Shown: in pieces, positions 36,485 through 46,459 of the stretch | How positions within the stretch are numbered: the stretch's first letter is position 1 | How the letters are laid out: each line of letters begins with the position of its first letter | Program-made: the position numbers and the translations under genes | Source of the DNA: Cryomorphaceae bacterium BACL11 MAG-121001-bin54 | GTDB lineage: Bacteria; Bacteroidota; Bacteroidia; Flavobacteriales; BACL11 | Direction of reading: 5' to 3' | Assembly: GCA_905182255.1 (NCBI GenBank) | Contig: CAJJAH010000001.1 | Location: 186,001 to 250,000, forward strand | DNA length: 64,000 nucleotides | The notes under the pieces: model-generated | What the model saw: only the letters and a program-made list of their open reading frames with translations | Database searches by the model: none | Told to the model about the DNA's origin: nothing

Positions 36485-37068
36485 GAATTCTTACTCTCAT
36501 TATAATTAGTCTATTAGGATTCGATGCAATAGCTCAAAATTCAATAATAGAGCGAGTAGATAATTATTTAGATAGTAAAAATATTTTTACTGATGAGATA
36601 ATATATGTCTCAATAAAAAAACAAACCCTTTACCACATACAAAATAAAAGAATCATTAAAGAATATACTATTTCAAGTTCATCATACGGAATAGGAAGCA
36701 AGAGTGGAAGTAATAAAACACCAATAGGACTGCACAGTGTAAAAGAAAAATACGGCGACAAAACGCCAATAAATGGCATAATGGTGTCAAGAGTTTTTCT
36801 TGGAAATATAGCAACTATTTACAATGATGAAACAAAAAGTAAAACTGATGATATTACCAGCAGAATATTATGGTTAGATGGATTGGAAAAAGGAAAAAAT
36901 AAAGGAAAAGGAATTGATTCCTTCAATCGATATATTTATATACACGGAACATCAGAAGAAGGAAGGCTAGGAAAACCTGCCTCAAATGGATGTATAAGAA
37001 TGAAAAATAAAGAAGTAATTGATTTGTATAAACTATTAGAAGTTGGTACTTTAGTGCTCATTTTATAA
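36478..37068 (+). CDS. L,D-transpeptidase (YkuD family)
   Basis: Periplasmic cysteine transpeptidase, expected to crosslink peptidoglycan stems or attach proteins to them. The 196-aa protein has a signal peptide (MLRILTLIIISLLGFDAIAQ) and the catalytic YkuD signature IHGTSEEGRLGKPASNGCIRM (His and Cys) near residues 154-174, preceded by TPIGLHSV. No extra wall-binding domain is present, and the precise role cannot be assigned. Confidence 0.9.
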   Translation: MLRILTLIIISLLGFDAIAQNSIIERVDNYLDSKNIFTDEIIYVSIKKQTLYHIQNKRIIKEYTISSSSYGIGSKSGSNKTPIGLHSVKEKYGDKTPINGIMVSRVFLGNIATIYNDETKSKTDDITSRILWLDGLEKGKNKGKGIDSFNRYIYIHGTSEEGRLGKPASNGCIRMKNKEVIDLYKLLEVGTLVLIL

Positions 37069-37082
37069 TTTAAAAAATACTT

Positions 37083-38261
37083 ATGGAATACCTAGTTTTA
37101 ATAGTATTAGTTACTGGCTTTACGTTAGTTTATTTCAAGAAAGAATCCACTAATGAGGATGATTTAGATTCAGATATAAAAAGAATATTAGAATTAGAAA
37201 GGGTGCTTGCTGCTAAAGAAATTGAGGCAAAACAACAACAACAAAACATTGACATTGCTAATGCCAGAACCAATGCTTTTGATCAAGTGAAAAATGAAAA
37301 CTCCGTTAACAAAGAAAAACTTTCTAATATCATGCAAGAAAGAAATGATCTTAAAAATGAGAATATATTCTTAAAAAAAGAAGAAGAAAATAGGAACGAA
37401 ACACTAAGAAAATCAATTGAATCAACTAATACCTTACAAGAAAGTTTAACCAAAGAAAAAGAAAGGCTTAATGATGAAAGGGTAAAAGAAGCAGAAAGTA
37501 GGCTGGAAAAAATGAAATGGACTTGGGGAGAGCATGAGAAAAATGTTGAAAATCATCTAAAACTTATTTGCCGCAACCATGTAATTAAATATATTAGTCA
37601 AGAAGATTTTCCACACTCAAGAAACAAGCCTGATAATTCCATAGAAATAATGGACCAACTAATTATTTTTGACGCCAAGAGCCCTGCAAATGATGACTTG
37701 AGGAATTTTCCCAAATACATAAAATTACAAACAGAAAGCCTAAAAAAATACGCAAAACATGATGATGTTAAAAAAGATTTATTTCTAGTTATCCCCTCTA
37801 ATACCTTGCAGGTCATTGATCAATTCACTTACAACACTGGTGACTACAATGTATATATCATTACTAAAGACTCTTTGGAGCCAATCATAATGAGTTTAAA
37901 AAAAATAGAAGAATATGAATTTGCTGAAAAACTCAGCCCTGAAGAAAGAGATAATGTTTGTAGAATAATAGGGAAATTTGCTCATACAACGAAAAGAAGA
38001 ATACAAATTGACCAATTCTTTGCAGAGGAATTTCTTGATACTCTAAACAAAGCAGGAACACAATTACCAAGAGATATTTTGGAGAGTGTTATTCAGTTTG
38101 AAAATGCTGAAAAGCTAAATCCGCCAATGGAAAAGCGAAAAAAACAGATCTTAACTAAAGATCTTAAAACTAAATCTGAAGAAATAAAAAAAGAAATAGA
38201 ACTCAGAAATATCCCAGATATCATTACTAAAATTGAGTTTAAAGAAGATAATAATGCATAA
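37083..38261 (+). CDS. rmuC: DNA recombination protein RmuC
   Basis: 392-aa RmuC family protein: an N-terminal membrane anchor (MEYLVLIVLVTGFTLVYF), a long coiled coil (about 28-145), then the predicted endonuclease-like core with IEIMDQLIIFDAKSP and LFLVIPSNTL. In E. coli RmuC limits recombination at short inverted repeats; the catalytic detail is not settled. The C-terminal tail is unusually rich in Lys/Glu. It overlaps rlmB by 8 bp. Confidence 0.88.
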   Translation: MEYLVLIVLVTGFTLVYFKKESTNEDDLDSDIKRILELERVLAAKEIEAKQQQQNIDIANARTNAFDQVKNENSVNKEKLSNIMQERNDLKNENIFLKKEEENRNETLRKSIESTNTLQESLTKEKERLNDERVKEAESRLEKMKWTWGEHEKNVENHLKLICRNHVIKYISQEDFPHSRNKPDNSIEIMDQLIIFDAKSPANDDLRNFPKYIKLQTESLKKYAKHDDVKKDLFLVIPSNTLQVIDQFTYNTGDYNVYIITKDSLEPIIMSLKKIEEYEFAEKLSPEERDNVCRIIGKFAHTTKRRIQIDQFFAEEFLDTLNKAGTQLPRDILESVIQFENAEKLNPPMEKRKKQILTKDLKTKSEEIKKEIELRNIPDIITKIEFKEDNNA

Positions 38262-38997
38262 CACAGAAGAAAAAAACTACATATTTGGTATTCGCGCTGT
38301 AATTGAAGCAGTTGAATCCGGAAAAACAATTGATAAATTATTTATCCAAAAAGGATTGCATAACGATTTGTTTGCAGAACTCTGGAAACTAGTTCGCGAA
38401 AAGAGAATAAACTACAAGCATGTTCCTTTAGAGAAAATTAATCGTTTGACTAGAAAAAATCATCAAGGAGTTTTTGCATTTATCTCTCCCATTGATTTTC
38501 ACAATATTGAAGATGTGATCCCTAAGCTCTATGAAGAAGGAAAAAACCCTTTAATATTAGTGCTAGATAGAATTACAGATGTAAGGAATTTTGGAGCTAT
38601 TGCCCGCACAGCAGAATGCGCTGGTGTGGATACTATATTAATTCCTGAACAAAATGCTGCTGCCATTAATGCTGACGCAATAAAAACTTCAGCTGGAGCC
38701 TTGCATAAGGTTAACGTTTGTCGAACCTGGAACTTAAAATTGGCTTTACAATTCATGAAAGAAAGTGGCATACAATTAATTGGCTGTACTGAAAAAACAC
38801 AGGACGATATGTATAAACCGAATTATACAACTCCTACTGCTATTATTATAGGATCTGAAGAGGACGGTGTTTCGCCTGAATTTTTAAAAATGTGTGACGC
38901 AAGAGCAAAAATTCCAATGAATGGTAAAATTGCCTCTTTAAATGTGTCAGTTGCCACTGGTGTTATTTTGTATGAAGCAATAAGGCAAAGAGGGTGA
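38254..38997 (+). CDS. rlmB: 23S rRNA 2'-O-methyltransferase (TrmH/RlmB family)
   Basis: SPOUT methyltransferase expected to methylate guanosine 2251 of 23S rRNA. The 247-aa protein starts at MHNTEEKNYIFGIRAVIEA; an earlier in-frame ATG at 38233 lies inside rmuC and adds non-family residues. It has the N-terminal substrate-binding domain and the knotted SAM site: LDRITDVRNFGAIARTAECAG, IGSEEDGVSPEFL, and IPMNGKIASLNVSVATGVILYE. RlmB rather than TrmH is favoured by the N-terminal domain. Confidence 0.92.
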   Translation: MHNTEEKNYIFGIRAVIEAVESGKTIDKLFIQKGLHNDLFAELWKLVREKRINYKHVPLEKINRLTRKNHQGVFAFISPIDFHNIEDVIPKLYEEGKNPLILVLDRITDVRNFGAIARTAECAGVDTILIPEQNAAAINADAIKTSAGALHKVNVCRTWNLKLALQFMKESGIQLIGCTEKTQDDMYKPNYTTPTAIIIGSEEDGVSPEFLKMCDARAKIPMNGKIASLNVSVATGVILYEAIRQRG

Positions 38998-38998
38998 A

Positions 38999-39343
38999 AT
39001 GAATCTTGACCATCTCAGATAACATTGCCTTTCCCTTTAAGGAACAATAGAACAGCTACCCTTTGATAAAAATACATTAGTATTTAAGGTAATGGGGAAG
39101 ACATTTACACTTTGCAATATGATGACTTTCGAATACTGCAACCTAAAATGTAACCTTGAAAAAGCAATAAGGCTAAGAGGAAAATTTACGGAATTAACTC
39201 AAGTCTGGCATATGAATAAAAAACATTGTAACTCCGTAAGTTTTATATGAAATTAAAGTAAACATCAAATTTAACAATGAGTAAAATATTCCTATAATTT
39301 AGTAGTAAAAAATATGCCTATGAAATTAAGAAAACAATTATGA
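38999..39343 (+). pseudogene. MmcQ/YjbR family pseudogene with six in-frame stops
   Basis: One reading frame from ATG 38999 to TGA 39341 spells an MmcQ/YjbR-like protein: MNLDHLR-stop-HCLSL-stop-GTIEQLPFDKNTLVFKV, then LKCNLEKAIRLRG, VWHMNKKHCNSV, and a C-terminal YSYNLVVKNMPMKLRKQL. Internal stops are TAA 39020, TAA 39038, TGA 39248, TAA 39254, TAA 39272 and TGA 39278. There is no frameshift: all 115 codon positions stay in register. The family Trp in KKHWN is Cys here. The start is 1 nt after the rlmB stop, and its final TGA overlaps the next ATG, preserving the old operon geometry. Confidence 0.85.
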
Positions 39344-40062
39344 GTTGGTTTGCAAACTGGTTTGATTCCCCCTATTATCATACGCTCTATAAAAATAGAG
39401 ATGAAAAAGAGGCGCAGGTTTTTATTGATAATTTAATTGACTATTTACAAATCCCTAAAGGAAGTAAGCTTATAGATATTGCTTGCGGAAAAGGAAGGCA
39501 TGCCAAATACTTTAATAAAAAAGAAATGGATGTGATTGGGGTTGATTTATCCCAAAACAGCATAAACACTGCTAAAAAGGATGAAAACAAAAATCTACAA
39601 TTTTCAGTACATGATATGCGAGAGAATTATCAGGAAAATACCTTTGATGTCGTTACTAACCTATTTACCTCTTTTGGTTATTTTGAAAATAATATAGACG
39701 AGCAGAAGGCTATTAATGCTATGGGGAATAATCTGAAAAAAGAAGGCATACTGATTATTGATTTTATGAATGTAAAAAAGGTAATTGCTAATTTGGTGCT
39801 CAAAGAACAAAAAACGATTAATAACATACAGTTTGATATAACAAGGCAAGTAAATGATGGATTTATCCTAAAAGATATACGAATTACTGATGGAAAAGAA
39901 GAACAACAATTTCAAGAAAAAGTAAAAGCAATTACTTTAGCTGATTATTCTGAATTTATCACTAATGCAGGACTAAAAATAATTAATACCTTTGGCGACT
40001 ATAAATTGGATAATTTTGATGAAAAAATTTCTGATCGTTTAATACTAATTTGCAAGAAATGA
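39340..40062 (+). CDS. Class I SAM-dependent methyltransferase
   Basis: 240-aa Rossmann methyltransferase of the Methyltransf_25/11 type. Motif I is LIDIACGKGRHAKYF, followed by the acidic IGVDLS, FSVHDMRE and FDVVTNLFTSFGYF. The substrate is unknown. The start overlaps the terminal TGA of the MmcQ-like pseudogene (ATGA), and the stop overlaps the ZIP transporter ATG, so it belonged to a tightly coupled unit. Confidence 0.88.
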   Translation: MSWFANWFDSPYYHTLYKNRDEKEAQVFIDNLIDYLQIPKGSKLIDIACGKGRHAKYFNKKEMDVIGVDLSQNSINTAKKDENKNLQFSVHDMRENYQENTFDVVTNLFTSFGYFENNIDEQKAINAMGNNLKKEGILIIDFMNVKKVIANLVLKEQKTINNIQFDITRQVNDGFILKDIRITDGKEEQQFQEKVKAITLADYSEFITNAGLKIINTFGDYKLDNFDEKISDRLILICKK

Positions 40063-40751
40063 ATTTAACAACTCTAGGATTATTGTTTGCTTCCGTAATT
40101 GCCGGTGCAATTGTGGTCGAAATTTTTAAACCAAAGAAAAGTAAGAATATACAATTACTCCTTACTTTTAGTGGGGCGTATTTGTTAGCCGTAAGTGTAT
40201 TACACCTATTACCTGAACTGTTCGAGCACAATACAAGTAAGCATATCGGACTATTCATTTTGGGTGGATTTCTAATCCAGATATTGTTAGAATATTTTTC
40301 GCAAGGAATAGAACATGGACATTTCCACAAAAGCAATGTAATTCCTTTTTCTGTACTCATTAGCCTTTGTTTACATGCATTACTTGAAGGAGTGCCTTTA
40401 GGCGGACATTTACATCAGCACGCCCATAATGCTTTACTTACAGGAATTGTATTACATAAAATGCCAGTAGCTATTGTACTTATGACTTTCTTTTTACAAA
40501 GTAATATACCAAAACAAAAGGCCTATTTCTATCTACTGCTTTTTGCATTAATGGCACCACTAGGCGCTTTTGCCGGAAGTTTTTTTACAGCTCTAGCAAA
40601 TTATCACAATGAAATTATGGCCATGGTTATTGGTATATTTTTACACATTTCTACTACTATTCTTTTTGAAAGTAGTGATGGGCATAAGTTCAGCACTCAA
40701 AAGATTTTAGCAATAATCGTAGGTGCAATTATAGTTATGTTAAGTCTTTAA
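40059..40751 (+). CDS. ZIP family divalent metal transporter
   Basis: 231-aa inner-membrane protein with about 7-8 hydrophobic segments. ZIP signatures are present: HALLEGVPLGG in one helix and LHKMPVAIVLM in the next, carrying the His/Glu metal site, plus a His-rich loop (GIEHGHFH, HLHQHAHN). It probably imports zinc or iron. ATG 40059 overlaps the methyltransferase stop by 4 nt; an upstream in-frame ATG at 40050 is less likely. Confidence 0.9.
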   Translation: MNLTTLGLLFASVIAGAIVVEIFKPKKSKNIQLLLTFSGAYLLAVSVLHLLPELFEHNTSKHIGLFILGGFLIQILLEYFSQGIEHGHFHKSNVIPFSVLISLCLHALLEGVPLGGHLHQHAHNALLTGIVLHKMPVAIVLMTFFLQSNIPKQKAYFYLLLFALMAPLGAFAGSFFTALANYHNEIMAMVIGIFLHISTTILFESSDGHKFSTQKILAIIVGAIIVMLSL

Positions 40752-40752
40752 A

Positions 40753-41280
40753 ATGAACCAAAAATACATAATTACTGGAGCACCAGGAACTGGAAAAACA
40801 GCTATTATTAATGCCATTATGCAAAAAGGCTACTCATGTGCAGAAGAAATTTCAAGAGAGATTATTGCAGAACAAATAATGATTGGAGGAGATCTTTTAC
40901 CTTGGGGAAATCAAATTGCTTTTGAAAACCATATTGCTAGCTTGCGTAAAGAACAATATTTAAACAGTTCAGAAAATGAAAATTATTTTTTCGATAGAAG
41001 TAGTATTGATTGTATTGCTTATTTAAAGGCAAATAAGTTAGGGGTAACAGCCGAAATCACTCAAATTACAAAACAATGTGTTTTTAATAAAAAAGTGTTT
41101 ATTACTCCCTTTTGGGAAGAAATCTACGTTAATGATGGTGAACGAATTGAGGATATAAAAGCAGCTATTAATATCGAAAGCTCAATAATTGAAACTTATA
41201 AATCTCTTGGCTATACTTTAGTGAAAATTCCCAAACTATCCGTAAGCAAAAGAGTCAATTTTATTCTCTCAAATATTTAA
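40753..41280 (+). CDS. AAA-type NTPase/kinase (AAA_28-like)
   Basis: 175-aa P-loop protein: GAPGTGKT (9-16), then EEISREIIAEQ, a probable Walker B in YFFDRSSIDCIAY, and a short C-terminal domain. This is the pattern of the small AAA_28 ATPase/kinase group; the substrate is unknown. It starts 1 nt after the ZIP stop. Confidence 0.82.
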   Translation: MNQKYIITGAPGTGKTAIINAIMQKGYSCAEEISREIIAEQIMIGGDLLPWGNQIAFENHIASLRKEQYLNSSENENYFFDRSSIDCIAYLKANKLGVTAEITQITKQCVFNKKVFITPFWEEIYVNDGERIEDIKAAINIESSIIETYKSLGYTLVKIPKLSVSKRVNFILSNI

Positions 41281-41300
41281 TTATTATGCCTAAATTATTC

Positions 41301-41308
41301 TATTTTTG
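41301..41308 (+). promoter_or_regulatory. Promoter -7 element of tpx
   Basis: TATTTTTG, 29 nt before ATG 41338. Confidence 0.55.
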
Positions 41309-41337
41309 CAAGAAAATTAACAATCAAAAAATATAAA

Positions 41338-41838
41338 ATGGCGAAAATTACATTAGGCAATAATCCAACAAATACTTCTGGATATTTACCAAAAATTGGT
41401 GAGCAAGCAAAAGACTTTTGCTTAATTGGAAAAGACTTGGAAGAGGTGACCTTAAATAATTTTGAAGGTGAAAGAATTATTATGAATATTTTTCCAGCTA
41501 TTGACACTGGAGTTTGCGGTACTTCAGTAAGAAACTTCAATATAAATGCAGCAAACCTTTCTAATACTAAAGTGCTTTGTATTTCGAGAGATTTACCTTT
41601 TTCTCATAACAGATTTTGTGGAGCAGAAAATATTGAAAATGTTGTTACATTATCTGACTTTGTATCAGGTGATTTTGGACATAATTATGGACTCACAATA
41701 TTAGATGGGGCATTTGCTAACCTTCACTCTAGATGCATTATTGTACTAGATGAATCTCATAAAATTATATACACTGAACAAGTTGATGAAATATCATCAG
41801 AACCAAATTATGAAAAAGCAATTGCAGCATTAAATTAA
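41338..41838 (+). CDS. tpx: Thiol peroxidase (Tpx)
   Basis: Atypical 2-Cys peroxiredoxin reducing organic and hydrogen peroxides with thioredoxin. The 166-aa protein has peroxidatic Cys60 in PAIDTGVCGTSVRNFN and resolving Cys94 in SHNRFCGAENIENV, spaced as in E. coli Tpx. katG follows on the same strand 144 bp later, making a peroxide-defence pair. No clear regulator box was seen. Confidence 0.96.
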   Translation: MAKITLGNNPTNTSGYLPKIGEQAKDFCLIGKDLEEVTLNNFEGERIIMNIFPAIDTGVCGTSVRNFNINAANLSNTKVLCISRDLPFSHNRFCGAENIENVVTLSDFVSGDFGHNYGLTILDGAFANLHSRCIIVLDESHKIIYTEQVDEISSEPNYEKAIAALN

Positions 41839-41979
41839 CATTTATAAAAAAATATCCAATTAATTTTTTAGCAAATTATCAAAAAAGCAATCTTAACTAT
41901 TTAATAAATCAATAGCTAAAATCTCAAATAATTTATGCCAATTATAATAATATTGACTATTCTAAATAAAAGTAAATAA

Positions 41980-44190
<2,211 letters not shown>

Positions 44191-44217
44191 TTAAATCTAA
44201 TTAAATACACTTATAAG

Positions 44218-44243
44218 AAGCCTGCAAAATGCAGGCTTTTTTA
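44218..44243 (+). terminator. Terminator of katG
   Basis: AAGCCTGCA and TGCAGGCTT form a 9-bp stem with a 3-nt loop, followed by six T. Confidence 0.9.
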
Positions 44244-44257
44244 TTACTTTTGATTTC

Positions 44258-44734
44258 ATGTTTAGAAGAGAAACCTTACGCTTCATACTAAATATTTTCC
44301 CGCCACTTTTTTTCAATCGGATTATACTAAAAAAAGTATCAGCTGATTATTCTGAATTTAAAGTGGTTCTTAGAAAATCAATACTGAATATGAACTTCCA
44401 TAAAACTATTTTTGGAGGTACAATATTCTCCGCATTCGACCCTTACTTCCCTACAATGTATTATAATATTTTTCAACAGAAAAATAGAAAATTAGAGATT
44501 TGGCTGAAAAGTGCAAATATAAAATACAAACGACCTGCTAATACTGATCTTCACATTAAATTTTACGTAAGTAATGAAGATATAATAGAAGCTGAAAATG
44601 CTTTGAATAAATATGGAAAATTTGAAAAATGGCATTCAGTAAAAGCAATTAACACTAAAGGAGTAGTTTGCGCTGAAGCAGAAATGCTTGTTTACTTAAG
44701 AGACAATAAAATTAAAAGTAAAATAGGTTTTTAA
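44258..44734 (+). CDS. DUF4442 hotdog-fold protein
   Basis: 158-aa protein of the DUF4442 family, related to hotdog thioesterases such as PaaI. It has LNMNFHKTIFGGTIFSAFDPYFPTMYYNIF (the family's GG-containing helix) and KANIKYKRPANTDLHIKF-like beta strands. No substrate is known. Its end overlaps convergent ispF by 4 bp. Confidence 0.8.
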   Translation: MFRRETLRFILNIFPPLFFNRIILKKVSADYSEFKVVLRKSILNMNFHKTIFGGTIFSAFDPYFPTMYYNIFQQKNRKLEIWLKSANIKYKRPANTDLHIKFYVSNEDIIEAENALNKYGKFEKWHSVKAINTKGVVCAEAEMLVYLRDNKIKSKIGF

Positions 44735-45210
44735 ATTTTATTAATTAAAACAGTTGCATAAGCTGAAACACCTTCCTCTCTTCCGACAAAGCTTAGCTTT
44801 TCTGTTGTAGTTGCTTTGATAGAAACTTGATCAATATCTATATTCATACAAAAAGCTAACACCTTTTTCATTTCTGGAATATAAGGACCTATTTTTGGTG
44901 TTTGCAAACAAATAGTTGAATCAATATTACCAATTTCATAGCCTTTGTTTCGAATTAAAAGCAATACCTCCTTTAGTAAAATTTTACTATCAATTCCCTT
45001 ATACTCTTTAGAAGTATCAGGAAAATGTTTTCCTATATCTCCCAAATTAGCTGCACCCAAGAGCGCATCACAAATAGTATGAATTAGAACATCCGCATCG
45101 GAATGACCAAGACCTCCTTTAGTGTGAGGAATAATTATCCCACCTAACCAAAAGTCTAAGTCATCTTTTAATTGATGTACATCAAAACCAAAACCTACTC
45201 TAAAATTCAT
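44731..45210 (-). CDS. ispF: 2-C-methyl-D-erythritol 2,4-cyclodiphosphate synthase
   Basis: Fifth enzyme of the MEP isoprenoid pathway. 159 aa from MNFRVGFGFDVHQL; a TTG five codons earlier is rejected because the family begins near this Met and AGAAAG lies upstream. Metal ligands are in FDVHQL (Asp10, His12) and in the later GHSDADVLIHTICDALLGAANLGDIGKHFPD. The C-terminal TTEKLSFVGREEGVSAYA closes the active site. It follows porV closely and is probably co-transcribed. Confidence 0.95.
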   Translation of the reverse strand: MNFRVGFGFDVHQLKDDLDFWLGGIIIPHTKGGLGHSDADVLIHTICDALLGAANLGDIGKHFPDTSKEYKGIDSKILLKEVLLLIRNKGYEIGNIDSTICLQTPKIGPYIPEMKKVLAFCMNIDIDQVSIKATTTEKLSFVGREEGVSAYATVLINKI

Positions 45211-45221
45211 AATCAACTTTC

Positions 45222-46403
45222 TCAAATTGCTCCTAAATCAAACACTAATGTAAAACGCATAGTGTTTGCTAAAGGATTGTTACCATTTATTGCACGACTA
45301 GCATTTATTAAGTAAGAAAAATCAAGTGCGAAAACATTGTACTTAACTCCTGAACCAAATGTAAAGAACTTTCTTCCCCCTTTGGTATCATGTTCAAAAA
45401 AGTAACCAGCTCGTAGAGCAAACTGATTAGCATACCAATATTCTGTACCTATAGAGTAATTAATTTCACGAAACTCCTCATTTACTCCTCCTGGAGCATC
45501 CCAAAAAGATTGAAAAATACCACTGACTACAGAAACCTTAGGATCCATACCTGCAACAATATCATCAGGATCTTGTCCAGTAGAACCAGCTTTATATATT
45601 GGAGGAGTAGGTACTAACAATTTATTAATATCAAACGCAAAAGACATTTTATTATATTCATCAAACTCTGTACCTATTGATGTTCCTAATCTTAAATTGA
45701 TTGGAATAAAATCTTTATCCGGAGTTTCAGTATAAGCTAATTTACTACCAATATTTGAGATGTTGCCTCCAAATGCCAAGTCAATCTCTTTACCTCCAAG
45801 TCTAATTGGGTTCGTATAATAAGCAGAAATATCAGCAGCTATTGATTGTCCCGCAACAGTTGGGATACCACCTGCTAATTGCCCACCTGTCAAATTAGAA
45901 TAAATATATCTACCTGAAATTGCCAAAGAAAAATTATCAGAGAGTTTACGTGAGTAAGAAGTTCCTAAAGCAAATTCACTTGGCTTGTATTGTCCAAGTG
46001 TGTTCCCTACAATGTCAGTAAAAGTAATATCTCCTAATGAAAAATATCGTAACTCAAGTCCGATAGCTTCATTATCATTTAACTTTTTGTATCCAGCAAG
46101 GTAAGATAAGTTAATATCTGGAACTAATGCTCTAAGCCATGGAACATAAGACATAGAAAAACCCATATCATCATCAACAAAAGCCAATTTTGCAGGATTC
46201 CAATGCAAAGAATTTGCATCAGGAGTAGTAGCCACACCAACGTCTCCCATAGCCCCAGATTTTGAATCAGGAGAAATTAAGAGAAATGGCACAGCAGTAG
46301 TGATAGTATTTAAACCTCCTGTTAATTCGTCATAAGATGGATCCTGCGCAAAAGCATTAAAGACTAATAACGATGCACAAATTATTCCTATTATTTTCTT
46401 CAT
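45222..46403 (-). CDS. porV: Type IX secretion outer-membrane protein PorV
   Basis: 393-aa outer-membrane barrel of the T9SS attachment complex, which shuttles cargo to the PorU sortase. Signal peptide (MKKIIGIICASLLVFNAFAQ), then AVPFLLISPDSKSGAMGDVGVATTPDANSLHWNPAKLAF, the FadL-like N-terminal pattern of PorV, and amphipathic strands to the end (NTMRFTLVFDLGAI). It lies 56 nt after porU on the same strand, with its own promoter element (minus strand TACATTTG). Confidence 0.94.
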   Translation of the reverse strand: MKKIIGIICASLLVFNAFAQDPSYDELTGGLNTITTAVPFLLISPDSKSGAMGDVGVATTPDANSLHWNPAKLAFVDDDMGFSMSYVPWLRALVPDINLSYLAGYKKLNDNEAIGLELRYFSLGDITFTDIVGNTLGQYKPSEFALGTSYSRKLSDNFSLAISGRYIYSNLTGGQLAGGIPTVAGQSIAADISAYYTNPIRLGGKEIDLAFGGNISNIGSKLAYTETPDKDFIPINLRLGTSIGTEFDEYNKMSFAFDINKLLVPTPPIYKAGSTGQDPDDIVAGMDPKVSVVSGIFQSFWDAPGGVNEEFREINYSIGTEYWYANQFALRAGYFFEHDTKGGRKFFTFGSGVKYNVFALDFSYLINASRAINGNNPLANTMRFTLVFDLGAI

Positions 46404-46420
46404 TTCTTAAATTTAGTTTG

Positions 46421-46428
46421 CAAATGTA
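46421..46428 (-). promoter_or_regulatory. Promoter -7 element of porV
   Basis: The minus strand reads TACATTTG, 17 nt before the ATG. It lies in the 56-bp porU-porV gap, so porV can be transcribed apart from porU. Confidence 0.5.
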
Positions 46429-46459
46429 CTTTTTTTTTATGTAGACTTGAACGAATCTA

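Noticed and set aside
38999-39343. Stop-codon reassignment or programmed read-through in the MmcQ-like frame
   Set aside because: Both TAA and TGA interrupt it while all other genes in the window use them as normal stops, and a conserved Trp is also lost; decay is simpler.
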